Assembly: GCA_964431495.1 (NCBI GenBank)
Contig: CAYSJU010000003.1
Coordinates: 1-64,000, forward strand
Direction: 5' to 3'
Origin: CAYSJU01 sp964431495
GTDB taxonomy: Bacteria > Omnitrophota > Gorgyraeia > Tantalellales > Tantalellaceae
DNA length: 64,000 nt
Part shown: positions 35,976 through 44,707 of the stretch, piece after piece
Position numbering within the stretch: the first letter of the stretch is position 1
How the letters are laid out: each line of letters starts with the position of its first letter
The notes under the pieces: generated by a model
Told to the model about the DNA's origin: nothing
Seen by the model: the letters and a program-made list of their open reading frames with translations, nothing else
The model's database searches: none
Program-made: the position numbers and the translations under genes

Positions 35976-36165
35976 GGTCGATGGCACACGGTCTGCAATG
36001 GGCGACTGCGGGGCCCCAGGGTCTGGGGCTGCGGGCGCCTGCAACAACCCCGGGGCCGACGTCGAGGGCCAGTGCTTTCCGTTCGGGAGCATCGCTTCGG
36101 GCGGCTGCAGCGGGCCTGGCTCCGCAGCCTTCACGTGCGGGCCTTCTGGCACAACCCCCGGCTAA
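35932..36165 (+). CDS. Candidate RiPP precursor peptide with five C-x3-G repeats
   Basis: 77 aa. The N-terminus is Lys-rich (MAKKKK) followed by YVEPVLYRVDG, fitting the Y-x-x-P-x-L...G leader motif recognised by RiPP recognition elements in lasso and related systems. The rest is Gly/Ala/Pro/Cys-rich with Cys at 26, 37, 48, 59 and 69, spacing 11-11-11-10. Every Cys has Gly at +4 (CGAPG, CNNPG, CFPFG, CSGPG, CGPSG). It overlaps the RT remnant, so translation may be coupled; no clear Shine-Dalgarno is present. No maturase or exporter gene is adjacent. Base composition is far GC-richer than the surroundings. It could still be a chance frame in GC-rich DNA, but the regular Cys spacing argues against that. 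Confidence 0.55.
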   Translation: MAKKKKTYVEPVLYRVDGTRSAMGDCGAPGSGAAGACNNPGADVEGQCFPFGSIASGGCSGPGSAAFTCGPSGTTPG

Positions 36166-36241
36166 ATAGCCCGGTCGGCGGCTCCCCGCGCTCCGCGTCT
36201 GCGGCGTGAGGGCAATGCGCAGGGCCACTTACAACCGCGGG

Positions 36242-36617
36242 AAAGCCGAAACTTGAGATCGCTTATGAAAAGACAATGGTTGGCGGCACAGCGACTAAAT
36301 GTTTTGACTTTTTGGGCGTTGACATCAGCCCCGAAGGTTTAAGCGCAGCAAAAAAGAGTGTACAGGTGCTCGCCGAAAATGTAGTATTGAGGCTGTCTTC
36401 TCACAGCGCTTCAGCCGCCGGTTGTTTTACCCCCGACGGGAAAGCAGATAGCAGTGATGACAGCAGTGGTTATGCCACAGGGCGGACAAAGGATTTAACT
36501 CGGGAAGGATACTTACCCATCCCTGATTCTGTTTCAATGTACGTGCGGCGATGGGTAAGATGGGTAAAATCTATCTATGGCAAAAAAGAAGACCTGCGTA
36601 GAGCCTGTCCCGTATAA
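36242..36617 (+). pseudogene. Second copy of the reverse transcriptase 3' fragment
   Basis: It repeats the KLEIAYEKTMVG to YVRRWVRWV part of the RT remnant, starting abruptly at the duplication junction without the catalytic box. It cannot encode a functional RT. Frame and stop position match the first copy. Confidence 0.75.
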
Positions 36618-36882
36618 GGTCGATGGCACACGGTCTGCCCTGGGCGACTGCGGTCCCGGGTCCTCCGACACGTCGGACTGCTGAAATGACGGAACGATGG
36701 CCGGGTCCACGTGCTATACCAACGGCGCGGCCGCGGCGGGGGCATGTTTCGACTGGGGCGCCTCGGTAGGCGGCTGAGCCTGTCCGCCTACAACCGCAGT
36801 CATCGCGTGGCAGCGGTCTAGCCGCCTCGTACCGCTGCACCCTGCTCACGCCCGGGGACGTCTTGCTGCTGCTGAAGACTGA
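36577..36882 (+). pseudogene. Second RiPP-precursor-like gene with two in-frame TGA codons
   Basis: The leader MAKKKTCVEPVPYKVDGTRS parallels the first copy (Tyr of YxxP replaced by Cys). Cys at codons 25, 35, 46, 57 and 69 keep the 10-12 spacing, and C-x3-G persists at 35, 46 and 57. TGA occurs at codons 36 (36682) and 67 (36775), so ordinary translation stops after 35 aa, yet the repeat pattern continues past the first TGA. The terminal stop is TGA 36880. Either it is recently inactivated or TGA is recoded. No SECIS element was identified by eye. Confidence 0.5.
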
Positions 36883-36972
36883 CGGCTGAAAGAGCAATGG
36901 CACTGGTACGCGCTCATTTACTCCACGCCCTATATTAGTCCTATATTGGCTTGACACAGCCCCGCGTCTTTC

Positions 36973-37002
36973 TTGCTAATTCCTGGCACAATACCGTATA
37001 AT
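36973..37002 (+). promoter_or_regulatory. Promoter of the 69-aa gene, leaderless layout
   Basis: TTGCTA (36973-36978), an 18-nt spacer, TATAAT (36997-37002). ATG 37009 follows after 6 nt, with no room for a ribosome site. The stretch 36883-36972 before it shows nothing recognisable. Confidence 0.65.
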
Positions 37003-37008
37003 ACCCAT

Positions 37009-37218
37009 ATGAAAAACTCTGATTTTAATAAAGAGTACGAAACGCTTAAAAGAAAATTCTCTATTCCCGACGGAGATGATTTGAAACAAATGCTCTCGAC
37101 CGAAGAAGGGAAAAAAAGGTATTCCGGGAGGGTAAAAAAGTGGGATAGCTTTAAAAAGAAGTGGAACATCGTGTTTTTCCTTAAAGATAAACCCGTTTTT
37201 AGAAAAAAAGCACAATAG
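37009..37218 (+). CDS. Small basic hypothetical protein
   Basis: 69 aa, very Lys-rich, mostly helical (NKEYETLKRKF, DDLKQMLSTEEGKKRYSGRVKKWDSFKKKW) with a hydrophobic patch (WNIVFFL) near the end. I do not recognise a family; a nucleic-acid-binding role would fit the charge but is not shown. The start at 37009 is preferred to 36973, since that upstream ATG overlaps the promoter. Confidence 0.55.
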   Translation: MKNSDFNKEYETLKRKFSIPDGDDLKQMLSTEEGKKRYSGRVKKWDSFKKKWNIVFFLKDKPVFRKKAQ

Positions 37219-37329
37219 AAAAAAATATGGACAGACACCATGTATCCCGATATGAAAAAACTAATGCCGGTTCTCATTTTGTGCGTAAAACTGTTGTAGA
37301 TGCTCGGTAAAAAGGAAAAGGAGATTTTG

Positions 37330-38277
37330 ATGCACAGCCCGTTCCCCCGCGTAATTCTTGCACCTTTATCGGGGGTAAGTTCTTTACCCTTTCGCACGCT
37401 TAATAGAAACGCTGGCTGCAAATTCGCTTTCCTAGAAATGCTGGACGCTCGCTCTTTAAGCCATACAAGTAAAAAAACCCTTCAGATGATGCTTACCAAT
37501 AAAGATGACCGTCCTTTAGGCATACAGCTCGTAGGGAAAGATACTTACTACATATCAAAAGCATTAGAACAATTAGAAGAGTACTCTTATGATATCTTGG
37601 ATTTTAACGCTGCTTGCCCCCGGAAAAAAATAACCGGTCATGGCAAAGGAGCAGCTCTCCTTAAATGCCCTAAAGAATTGCAAAAACTATTGGCCGTTAT
37701 CGTTAAAGAAGCCACCGTTCCGGTAACTGCTAAATTACGGCTTGGCTGGGACAACGAAAAAAATGTTGTCGATATAGCGAAATATGTTCAAGACGCGGGT
37801 GTTAAGGCTGTTTGCGTGCACGGTAGAACCAGGGCACAGGGATATCGAAGCCCGGTCAACTATTCGGCAATAAAAAAAGTAAAAGCCGCCCTTAGTATCC
37901 CGGTTATTGGCAGCGGGGATATCTGGTCGGCTCAAATGGCCAAAAAAATGTTTGATGAAACCGGTTGCGATGCGATTACAATAGCCCGGGGAGCTTTGGG
38001 TAATCCATGGATATTCAATGAAATTGACAAATTTTTCGCCACAGGAAAAATCGTATCCAAACCAACTATACAGGAAGTTGCACGGATGATGGAACGTCAC
38101 CTGGATTTATGTCTGGATTTCTATGGCGAAAAAACAGGTACCATGCAGTTTCGCAAATTTTATATCTGGTACACTCGCGGGTTTTCAAAAACTAAACCAC
38201 TGAGAAACAACGTTTCTTATGCCCGCAATAAAACTGAGATGATCAGTCTTATAGAAAAATTTTCATTAAGCGGTTAA
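37330..38277 (+). CDS. tRNA-dihydrouridine synthase (Dus family)
   Basis: FMN-dependent TIM barrel reducing uridines in the tRNA D-loop. It has APLSGVSSLPFR at the N-terminus, DFNAACPRKKITGHGKGAALLK with the catalytic Cys, TAKLRLGW, VHGRTRAQGY and GSGDIWS plus ARGALGNPW for FMN phosphate. 315 aa is normal. ATG 37330 is chosen over 37300 because AAAGGAG lies 6-7 nt before it. It stands alone between accessory DNA and the exporter operon. Confidence 0.9.
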   Translation: MHSPFPRVILAPLSGVSSLPFRTLNRNAGCKFAFLEMLDARSLSHTSKKTLQMMLTNKDDRPLGIQLVGKDTYYISKALEQLEEYSYDILDFNAACPRKKITGHGKGAALLKCPKELQKLLAVIVKEATVPVTAKLRLGWDNEKNVVDIAKYVQDAGVKAVCVHGRTRAQGYRSPVNYSAIKKVKAALSIPVIGSGDIWSAQMAKKMFDETGCDAITIARGALGNPWIFNEIDKFFATGKIVSKPTIQEVARMMERHLDLCLDFYGEKTGTMQFRKFYIWYTRGFSKTKPLRNNVSYARNKTEMISLIEKFSLSG

Positions 38278-38398
38278 CCGTCCTCAGAGGCCTCCACAAG
38301 TTCGTGATGAATTCTTGCAATACCATCCGATAAATGTATACTATTACTAATAATAAATCACAACGAATGGTAGCCGGGGATAACAGAGGGATAGGGTG

Positions 38399-39814
38399 AT
38401 GTGCTTGGCAATCTTTGATTTTTCAGACAGGAAGTCAAGTGGATTTTATCGAAAGGCACTGGTACTATTTTTCGCAGGCCTGTTTTTATTTCATCCTTTA
38501 CTGTACGCCGAGACAACGGAACAAGGCATAACGGAACAAAGCACAACGGATTTCACCATAGAAACCGCTATCCTGGCCGCTTTTGCGAACAATAGATTCA
38601 TTAAGATGCATATGGCCGATGTTGAAAAGGCATCTGCCAATAAATTGTACGCCATCAGTAATTTTTTGCCTAAAGTGGAGATGGAGTACGATTTTACGGC
38701 CTACCAGGATACGGCTTACGATGCGATGTTTTCACAGCGGCCCCTTCCGTCCACCAAAAAAGATCCGCGCACTTTTTTTGGATACAAGAGTGATAATTTC
38801 TTGGGCCTTGGGATAGAGCAGGATATATTCAAGGGCGGCGCCCATATAGCGAATTTCAAACAATCTGAGCTTGAACTTCTGTCGCAGTGGGAAACGTACC
38901 GGGCCGTTACGCTCGAGATAGAGTACGAGACAAAAAGACTTTTTTACGGGCTTTTACTCGCCTATGAGGTGGAACGTATTGCCAGGGACCTTGTCATCCA
39001 GGCCGAAGCCCATTATGAAGAGACCCTGGCTAAATATAACCAGGGCACAACGTCAAAGTTTGACGTGCTCCAGTCAAAGGTACACGTAGCGCTTGTCATA
39101 CCGCAGCTTATTATCGCCGAGAATTCTATAGAACTTTTGATGATAGAGTTCAAGAAACTGCTCGCACTTGATCTCGACGAGGATATAGCGATAAACGGAA
39201 CACTCGCGTTCATACCCATAGCGATAAGAGAAAAGAATTTTCTGGTTGAGGCTTACGTGCGAAGGCCCGAAATGATATTAAAGACGCTGGGGGTTAGTAT
39301 TGAAAAGTGGGGTGTTGAGCTCGCGAAAGCTACGGGTATCCCGCGGTTAAGCGGTAACTTTGATTATTATGGCAGGTCTAATAATATCGCTACCATGCTG
39401 AGCCATCGGCATGATACCTGGTATATCGGGGTAAAAGCTACCCTCCCGATTTTTGACGGGTTGGCCACGCCCGCTAAGATAAATGAAGCGCGCGCGCAAT
39501 ATTTGCATGCTCAACTGAATAAAAGGGATTACGAGGATGAGCTGGCCGTTGATATTAAACGTATCTGTCTTGACCTGAAACAATGGAGCGCGATCATTTA
39601 CGCGCAGAAAGACAGTATCATAGAGGCCAGAGAGGCATTGCGTCTTTCAGAAGTGCGCTACGATACAGGCGTGGGGATAAACCTTGATGTGCTGGATTGC
39701 CAGGTGGCCCTTGCCCAGGTCGAACAGAGCCTTGCCGAGGCTAAGTACGATTATATAATGGCAAAAGCCGATCTGAACAAGGCCATGGGAAGAGAATTAT
39801 CCAAGGAGGAATAA
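38399..39814 (+). CDS. TolC-family outer-membrane efflux protein
   Basis: The signal peptide ends around LLYAE. The two-fold repeated helical hairpins of the OEP family follow, e.g. YLAQAEYNQGTTSKFDVLQSK-like and RYDTGVGINLDVLDCQVALAQVEQ in the second half. It forms the outer-membrane duct of the exporter made by the five genes downstream; AGGAGG at its 3' end serves the next gene with no gap. ATG 38399 rather than the GTG at 38396. Confidence 0.88.
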   Translation: MCLAIFDFSDRKSSGFYRKALVLFFAGLFLFHPLLYAETTEQGITEQSTTDFTIETAILAAFANNRFIKMHMADVEKASANKLYAISNFLPKVEMEYDFTAYQDTAYDAMFSQRPLPSTKKDPRTFFGYKSDNFLGLGIEQDIFKGGAHIANFKQSELELLSQWETYRAVTLEIEYETKRLFYGLLLAYEVERIARDLVIQAEAHYEETLAKYNQGTTSKFDVLQSKVHVALVIPQLIIAENSIELLMIEFKKLLALDLDEDIAINGTLAFIPIAIREKNFLVEAYVRRPEMILKTLGVSIEKWGVELAKATGIPRLSGNFDYYGRSNNIATMLSHRHDTWYIGVKATLPIFDGLATPAKINEARAQYLHAQLNKRDYEDELAVDIKRICLDLKQWSAIIYAQKDSIIEAREALRLSEVRYDTGVGINLDVLDCQVALAQVEQSLAEAKYDYIMAKADLNKAMGRELSKEE

Positions 39815-40735
39815 ATGGTGAAGATAGACATATCGAAACTGAAACAAAAGATCGTTCCAAAACTTCCCGCAAAACTCAGGTCGGTCGTGGACAAACTGAA
39901 CGAAAGGCCTGGATTAAAGAGGAAGATAACCACAGGCGCGATTATTTTTGTTCTGGTGATCTCGTCTTTCTGGTTATATGAAAAAATAAAATGGAGCGGG
40001 CTCATAAAGGTTTCCGGTGTGATCGAGGGAGACGACGTGCGCGTTTCGTTCAGGGTGGAGGGACAGATCCATGAGCTTCTGGTCGATGAAGGCTATTACG
40101 TGGAGGAAGGCCAGTTAGTCGCAAGGCTCGTTAAGGATAATCTTACAGAAGAAAGGGATGAGGCCATCGCGGCGCTGGAAAGGTCCGAATACCAGCTGGA
40201 ACTCGACAAGCTCAATCACGTAAGGGCTGAAAATTTATTCAAAGAAGGAGCGATCTCGCAGCTGGATCGGGATACCGCCAGGACCACGGCGGAAACCAGC
40301 GCGTCAACGGTGGAGAACCTGCGCGCGTCCCTCGCTCTTTCGGAAACAAGACTCGGCTGGGGTGATCTCGCTTCACCGCTTAACGGATACGTTATCCTCA
40401 AAAGTTCTCTTCAGGGCGAGGTCGTGCAGATAAGTGAACCGGTTTTTACGGTGGTCGACCTTCAGGATATCTGGGTTACGGCGTATATTAACGAAAGGGA
40501 CCTTGGCAAGGTGAAGTTCGGACAAAAAGCCTTTGTTAAGATAGACACTTATCCTTTTAAAAAATACAAGGGCTGGGTTTCTTTCATATCGCAGCAGACG
40601 GAGTTCACCCCGAAATATATCCAGACTACAACGGAAAGGGTGAAGTACGTCTATAGGATAAAAGTGCGTGTTGATAATTCAAGCCTGGACCTCAAACCGG
40701 GCATACCGGCTGACGCCTATATTATCATAAAATGA
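39815..40735 (+). CDS. HlyD/YbhG-type membrane fusion protein
   Basis: A single N-terminal membrane helix (residues ~35-52) precedes a lipoyl-like barrel (VSFRVEGQIHELLVDEGYYVEEGQLVARL), a short coiled coil (~110-170) and the second lipoyl half (LASPLNGYVILKSSLQGEVV) with a beta-barrel domain. It bridges the ABC-2 permeases and TolC. It starts one base after the TolC stop. Confidence 0.88.
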   Translation: MVKIDISKLKQKIVPKLPAKLRSVVDKLNERPGLKRKITTGAIIFVLVISSFWLYEKIKWSGLIKVSGVIEGDDVRVSFRVEGQIHELLVDEGYYVEEGQLVARLVKDNLTEERDEAIAALERSEYQLELDKLNHVRAENLFKEGAISQLDRDTARTTAETSASTVENLRASLALSETRLGWGDLASPLNGYVILKSSLQGEVVQISEPVFTVVDLQDIWVTAYINERDLGKVKFGQKAFVKIDTYPFKKYKGWVSFISQQTEFTPKYIQTTTERVKYVYRIKVRVDNSSLDLKPGIPADAYIIIK

Positions 40736-40736
40736 C

Positions 40737-41468
40737 ATGGTCGCTATAAATGCCATAAACCTGACAAGAAAGTTCGGCGATCTCACGGCGGTAGATAATC
40801 TCAATCTGGAGGTCCAGGAAGGCGAGATATTCGGCCTGGTGGGACCCGACGGCGCGGGAAAAACCACGACCATGCGCCTGTTAACCGGTATACTCGATCC
40901 CTGCGGCGGCGAAGGATGGGTTTACGGGAAAAACATAATCAAAGAGACGGAAGAATTAAAAGATAACATCGCTTATATGTCACAACGGTTCGGTCTTTAC
41001 GAAGACCTGACCGTGATCGAGAACATCAATTTTTATGCCGACATATTCTGCGTCCCGCCGAAAGAGCGCCCGCAAACGATAGAAAAGCTTCTCGGGTTCA
41101 GCGGCCTTACGCCGTTCAAGGCGCGTCTTGCGGGGAAGCTTTCGGGCGGTATGAAGCAAAAACTCGGTCTCGCATGCGCTCTTATACACACCCCGAAAGT
41201 GCTTTTTCTGGATGAACCCACTAACGGCGTCGATCCCGTCTCCCGCAGGGATTTCTGGCGGATCCTCTGCGAACTTCTCAAAGAGAAGGTAACCATACTT
41301 TATTCGACATCATACCTCGACGAGGCGGAACGCTGCAAAAGAGTCGCGCTTTTACATAAGGGCAGACTTCTGCGATGCAACACACCGGAGGTCATAAAAG
41401 AGGAATTTAAAGCCAAAACCTTCGAAGAGGCGTTCATAACAGCGATAAAAGAATATGAGACCGGATGA
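40737..41468 (+). CDS. ABC-2 exporter ATPase 1
   Basis: Walker A GPDGAGKTT (Asp where Asn is usual), Q-loop SQRFGLYEDLT, signature LSGGMKQKLG, Walker B VLFLDEPTNGVD, and a D-loop. The usual switch His is absent (STSYLDEAE), so its ATP hydrolysis may be weak and asymmetric with the second ATPase. It overlaps the next gene by 14 nt. Confidence 0.88.
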   Translation: MVAINAINLTRKFGDLTAVDNLNLEVQEGEIFGLVGPDGAGKTTTMRLLTGILDPCGGEGWVYGKNIIKETEELKDNIAYMSQRFGLYEDLTVIENINFYADIFCVPPKERPQTIEKLLGFSGLTPFKARLAGKLSGGMKQKLGLACALIHTPKVLFLDEPTNGVDPVSRRDFWRILCELLKEKVTILYSTSYLDEAERCKRVALLHKGRLLRCNTPEVIKEEFKAKTFEEAFITAIKEYETG

Positions 41469-42411
41469 AATATCGGTAAAAGTTGATAAACTTGAAAAAA
41501 AGTTCGGTGCGTTCACGGCCGTTAACCACGTGTCATTCGAAGTAGGAAAAGGCGAGATATTCGGATTTCTCGGGCCGAACGGTGCGGGCAAATCCACTAC
41601 TATACGTATGCTATGCGGGTTGATCTCACCGACTTCGGGTGCCGGCACGGTGGGAGGGTTTGACATAATGAAAGAGCAGGAGAGTATTAAAGAGCATATC
41701 GGATACATGTCACAGAAATTCTCGCTCTATGATGACCTTACAGTGGAAGAGAACATAGAATTTTACGCCGGTATATATAAAATACCCAAAGAAGAGATCC
41801 CTAAACGCAGGGCTACGGTGCTTGAGCTTGCCGATCTTAAGAATTTCAGCAGGAGCCTTACCAGGACACTTTCCGGCGGGTGGAAACAGCGCCTCGCCCT
41901 GGGATGCGCGATACTGCATAAACCGAACATAATTTTCCTTGACGAACCCACATCCGGGGTTGACCCTATCACACGGAACAATTTCTGGGATATCATAAAA
42001 GATATGGCCCGGAGAGGCGTCACCGTTTTTGTCACGACACATTACATGGACGAAGCGGAAAACTGCGACCGCCTCACCATGATCTATAAAGGCAACCTCA
42101 TAGCTATGGGCACGCCCGAGGAAATGAAATTGAAACTCATGAAACAGGATATACTCGAGATCAGCGTGCCCGATTCCGAGGAATGGATAGAACGCATCAA
42201 TTCTCTTCCCGGGATCAACGAGACGGCCACCTTCGGGACGCGCCTCCACTCGGTGTGCGAGGACTGGAAAAAGGCCACTGCCGCCATAGAGGGGCTTTTT
42301 AAGGGAAGAAGCGTTACCGGCTATTCCATCCAGAAAATAAAACCGTCGCTCGAGGACGTTTTTGTATCGTTAATAGAAACTTACGACAGGGAGCATCCCG
42401 TTGAATCTTAG
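41455..42411 (+). CDS. ABC-2 exporter ATPase 2
   Basis: Walker A GPNGAGKST, SQKFSLYDDLT, signature LSGGWKQRL, Walker B IIFLDEPTSGVD and switch His in TTHYMDEAE. A ~90-residue C-terminal domain follows. It pairs with the ATPase upstream; together with the two permeases it resembles the YbhF/YbhSR system, where both ATPases are fused in one protein. Here they are separate genes. Confidence 0.88.
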   Translation: MRPDEISVKVDKLEKKFGAFTAVNHVSFEVGKGEIFGFLGPNGAGKSTTIRMLCGLISPTSGAGTVGGFDIMKEQESIKEHIGYMSQKFSLYDDLTVEENIEFYAGIYKIPKEEIPKRRATVLELADLKNFSRSLTRTLSGGWKQRLALGCAILHKPNIIFLDEPTSGVDPITRNNFWDIIKDMARRGVTVFVTTHYMDEAENCDRLTMIYKGNLIAMGTPEEMKLKLMKQDILEISVPDSEEWIERINSLPGINETATFGTRLHSVCEDWKKATAAIEGLFKGRSVTGYSIQKIKPSLEDVFVSLIETYDREHPVES

Positions 42412-43531
42412 AAGGGTTAAAGCTGTTTGTGTAAAGGAATTCACGCAGATACGGCGCGATCCGCGGAGCCTCGGCCTGGGGCTCGGAATACCTATCATAC
42501 TCATCGTGCTTTTCGGATACGGCCTGTCACTTGATATCCAGGACGTCCCGCTTGCCATATGGGACCAGGATAACACAAAAGCCTCGGTCGATTTCATACT
42601 TGATTTCAGGAACTCCAACTATTTCAAGATCATCGGCTATTACGATAATTACGGCGAGATCGACCGGCTTATAAATAAAGGGACCGCGCTCATGGCGCTT
42701 GTGATCCCGAAGCATTTCTCGAGATTGTATTACACGAACCAGACTGTGCCCATACAGCTCATATTGGACGGCTCTGATTCAAACACCGCTTCGGTCGCCC
42801 TCGGATACGTGAAAAGCATTGTCAATACCCGTAATGCCAATATCATACAACAGGTGTCGAAAACATCCGGTGTCATAAATCCCGAACCGGTGGACCTGAG
42901 GCCGCGCGTGTGGTTCAATGAAGGGTTTGAAAGCAAGTATTTCATAGTGCCCGGACTCATCGCGATAATAATGATGACCATCGCGGCGCTTCTCACGTCT
43001 CTTACCGTGGCGCGGGAGTGGGAACGCGGGACGATGGAACAGCTTATATCAACACCAGTGAGACCGATTGAACTTATAACCGGAAAATTCATACCATATT
43101 TCACTATAGGCATGATCGACCTTGTTATAGCGGTCCTGATGGGAAGATTTGTTTTTGTCGTGCCTCTCATGGGGAATTTATTCCTTCTTTTTATACTGAG
43201 TTCGATATTTCTCGCCGGGGCGCTCGGTCTTGGCATTTCCATTTCGATAATGGCAAAAAACCAGCTCCTGGCGAGCCAGGTGGCGCTGCTCACGTCGTTC
43301 CTGCCGACGGTGCTTTTGTCCGGGTTCACGTATGAGATATTCAATATGCCGAAAGCCATACAGGCTGTCACATATCTGGTGCCGGCGCGTTATTTCATAA
43401 TATGCCTTCGGGGAATATACTTGAAAGGCACTGGGATCGCGGCTTTGTGGCCGCAGGCGGTTTTTCTTACGTTGTTCGCCTTTCTTACGGTTTTGCTCGC
43501 GGTAAAGAAATTCAAGAAAAAGATACTCTGA
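42401..43531 (+). CDS. ABC-2 permease 1 (YbhS/YbhR type)
   Basis: Starts at TTG 42401, overlapping the ATPase gene by 11 nt. One N-terminal membrane helix, a large extracytoplasmic domain (~45-175, LILDGSDSNTASV) and five C-terminal helices with REWERGTMEQLISTPVRPIELITGK, the family signature. Confidence 0.85.
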   Translation: MNLRRVKAVCVKEFTQIRRDPRSLGLGLGIPIILIVLFGYGLSLDIQDVPLAIWDQDNTKASVDFILDFRNSNYFKIIGYYDNYGEIDRLINKGTALMALVIPKHFSRLYYTNQTVPIQLILDGSDSNTASVALGYVKSIVNTRNANIIQQVSKTSGVINPEPVDLRPRVWFNEGFESKYFIVPGLIAIIMMTIAALLTSLTVAREWERGTMEQLISTPVRPIELITGKFIPYFTIGMIDLVIAVLMGRFVFVVPLMGNLFLLFILSSIFLAGALGLGISISIMAKNQLLASQVALLTSFLPTVLLSGFTYEIFNMPKAIQAVTYLVPARYFIICLRGIYLKGTGIAALWPQAVFLTLFAFLTVLLAVKKFKKKIL

Positions 43532-43549
43532 AAATGGGCGTGATAAAAT

Positions 43550-44677
43550 ATGTTTGACCGTATAATCGCTTTACTCCGGAAAGAGTTCCTGCAGGTATTC
43601 CGCGACCCGCGGATGAAAACCGTCATTTTCATCAGCCCGATGGTACAGCTTTTTCTCTTCGGTTATGCCGCGACCATGGACCTGACGGATATCCCGACGG
43701 CCGTCTATGACCTCGACAACACATATGTGAGCCGCGAAGTTATCAGGGATTTTTCATATTCAAAGTATTTTGATATTAAGCGTTACCTTAAGAGCGATGA
43801 AGAGATGGACGGTCTCATAAACAGGGCAAAGGTTCTGGCGGTTCTTAAGTTTAACCGGGGTTTTGGACGCGATGTTGTGGGCAATAGAAGTGAACCATTA
43901 CAGTTAATAGTTGATGGGACTGACTCCAACGCCACCCAGATAGTATTGGGTTACGCGGATCAGATCATCAATACTTTTAACTATAAAGCGCTGCGCAGGA
44001 GGGCGGAAATCTACCTGAAAAAGAAAAATGTGTGCCCTTTCATAGAATTACGCGACCGGAGCTGGTTCAACGAGAACCTCATATCGCGCAACTATTACCT
44101 CCCGGGCGTTATCTGCATTATAGTAACCATAATGTCGCTGTTATTATCCGCCATGTCGATCGTTCGCGAGAAGGAAATAGGCACAATGGAGCAATTGATG
44201 GTAAGCCCGATAAGGCCCATTGAGCTTATAGTTGGCAAGCTCATCCCATTTGTTATCATCGCCGTTATACAGGTATTTTATATTACGCTGATCGCCTGTT
44301 TCTGGTTTAAGGTACCGTTGAGAGGGAACCTGTTTCTTCTGTTCTTTTCAACCCTCATCTATCTTTTGACAACCCTCGGCGCAGGGCTTTTTATCTCGAC
44401 ACTTTCTTCCACACAGCAGGAAGCGATGATGTCCATATTTATGATATATGCGCCTATGGTGCTTCTTTCGGGATTCGCTTATCCTATCAGGAACATGCCC
44501 CAGATAGTACAATATATAACCATCATGAACCCGATGAGATATTACCTTGTGATAATGCGCGGTATTTTCCTGAAAGGGATCGGGTTTGCGGTATTATGGG
44601 ATGACCTGGCGGCGCTCGCGGTAATAGGGCTCGTTGTCATATTTGCAAGCGCGCGCAGATTCCAAAAAACATTCTGA
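43550..44677 (+). CDS. ABC-2 permease 2 (YbhS/YbhR type)
   Basis: Homologue of the preceding permease with the same topology (LIVDGTDSNATQIVLGY, REKEIGTMEQLMVSPIRPIELIVGK). The two probably form the membrane heterodimer of the TolC-dependent exporter. Last gene of the six-gene operon; it converges on the gene at 44708. Confidence 0.85.
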   Translation: MFDRIIALLRKEFLQVFRDPRMKTVIFISPMVQLFLFGYAATMDLTDIPTAVYDLDNTYVSREVIRDFSYSKYFDIKRYLKSDEEMDGLINRAKVLAVLKFNRGFGRDVVGNRSEPLQLIVDGTDSNATQIVLGYADQIINTFNYKALRRRAEIYLKKKNVCPFIELRDRSWFNENLISRNYYLPGVICIIVTIMSLLLSAMSIVREKEIGTMEQLMVSPIRPIELIVGKLIPFVIIAVIQVFYITLIACFWFKVPLRGNLFLLFFSTLIYLLTTLGAGLFISTLSSTQQEAMMSIFMIYAPMVLLSGFAYPIRNMPQIVQYITIMNPMRYYLVIMRGIFLKGIGFAVLWDDLAALAVIGLVVIFASARRFQKTF

Positions 44678-44707
44678 GGCCTTCCATGGACCGGTGCAAA
44701 AAACGGC

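Larger units (their letters stand above)
35597..36617 (+). repeat. Tandem duplication, period 645 bp (RT 3' end plus peptide leader)
   Basis: The block at ~35597-36010 recurs at ~36242-36652 with only scattered changes and one in-frame 3-bp deletion (AAG). Similarity stops inside the peptide gene, right after the codons GDCG, so leaders match while cores differ. Confidence 0.85.

Noticed and set aside
35926..36228. Minus-strand and alternative plus-strand frames in the GC-rich core of the peptide cassette
   Set aside because: High GC leaves all frames open; only the frame from 35932 shows a leader motif and regular Cys spacing, also kept in the second copy.
35961..36900. Template/variable repeat pair of a diversity-generating retroelement
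   Set aside because: The two cores differ at all base types and in length, not mainly at adenines, and the RT is only a fragment.
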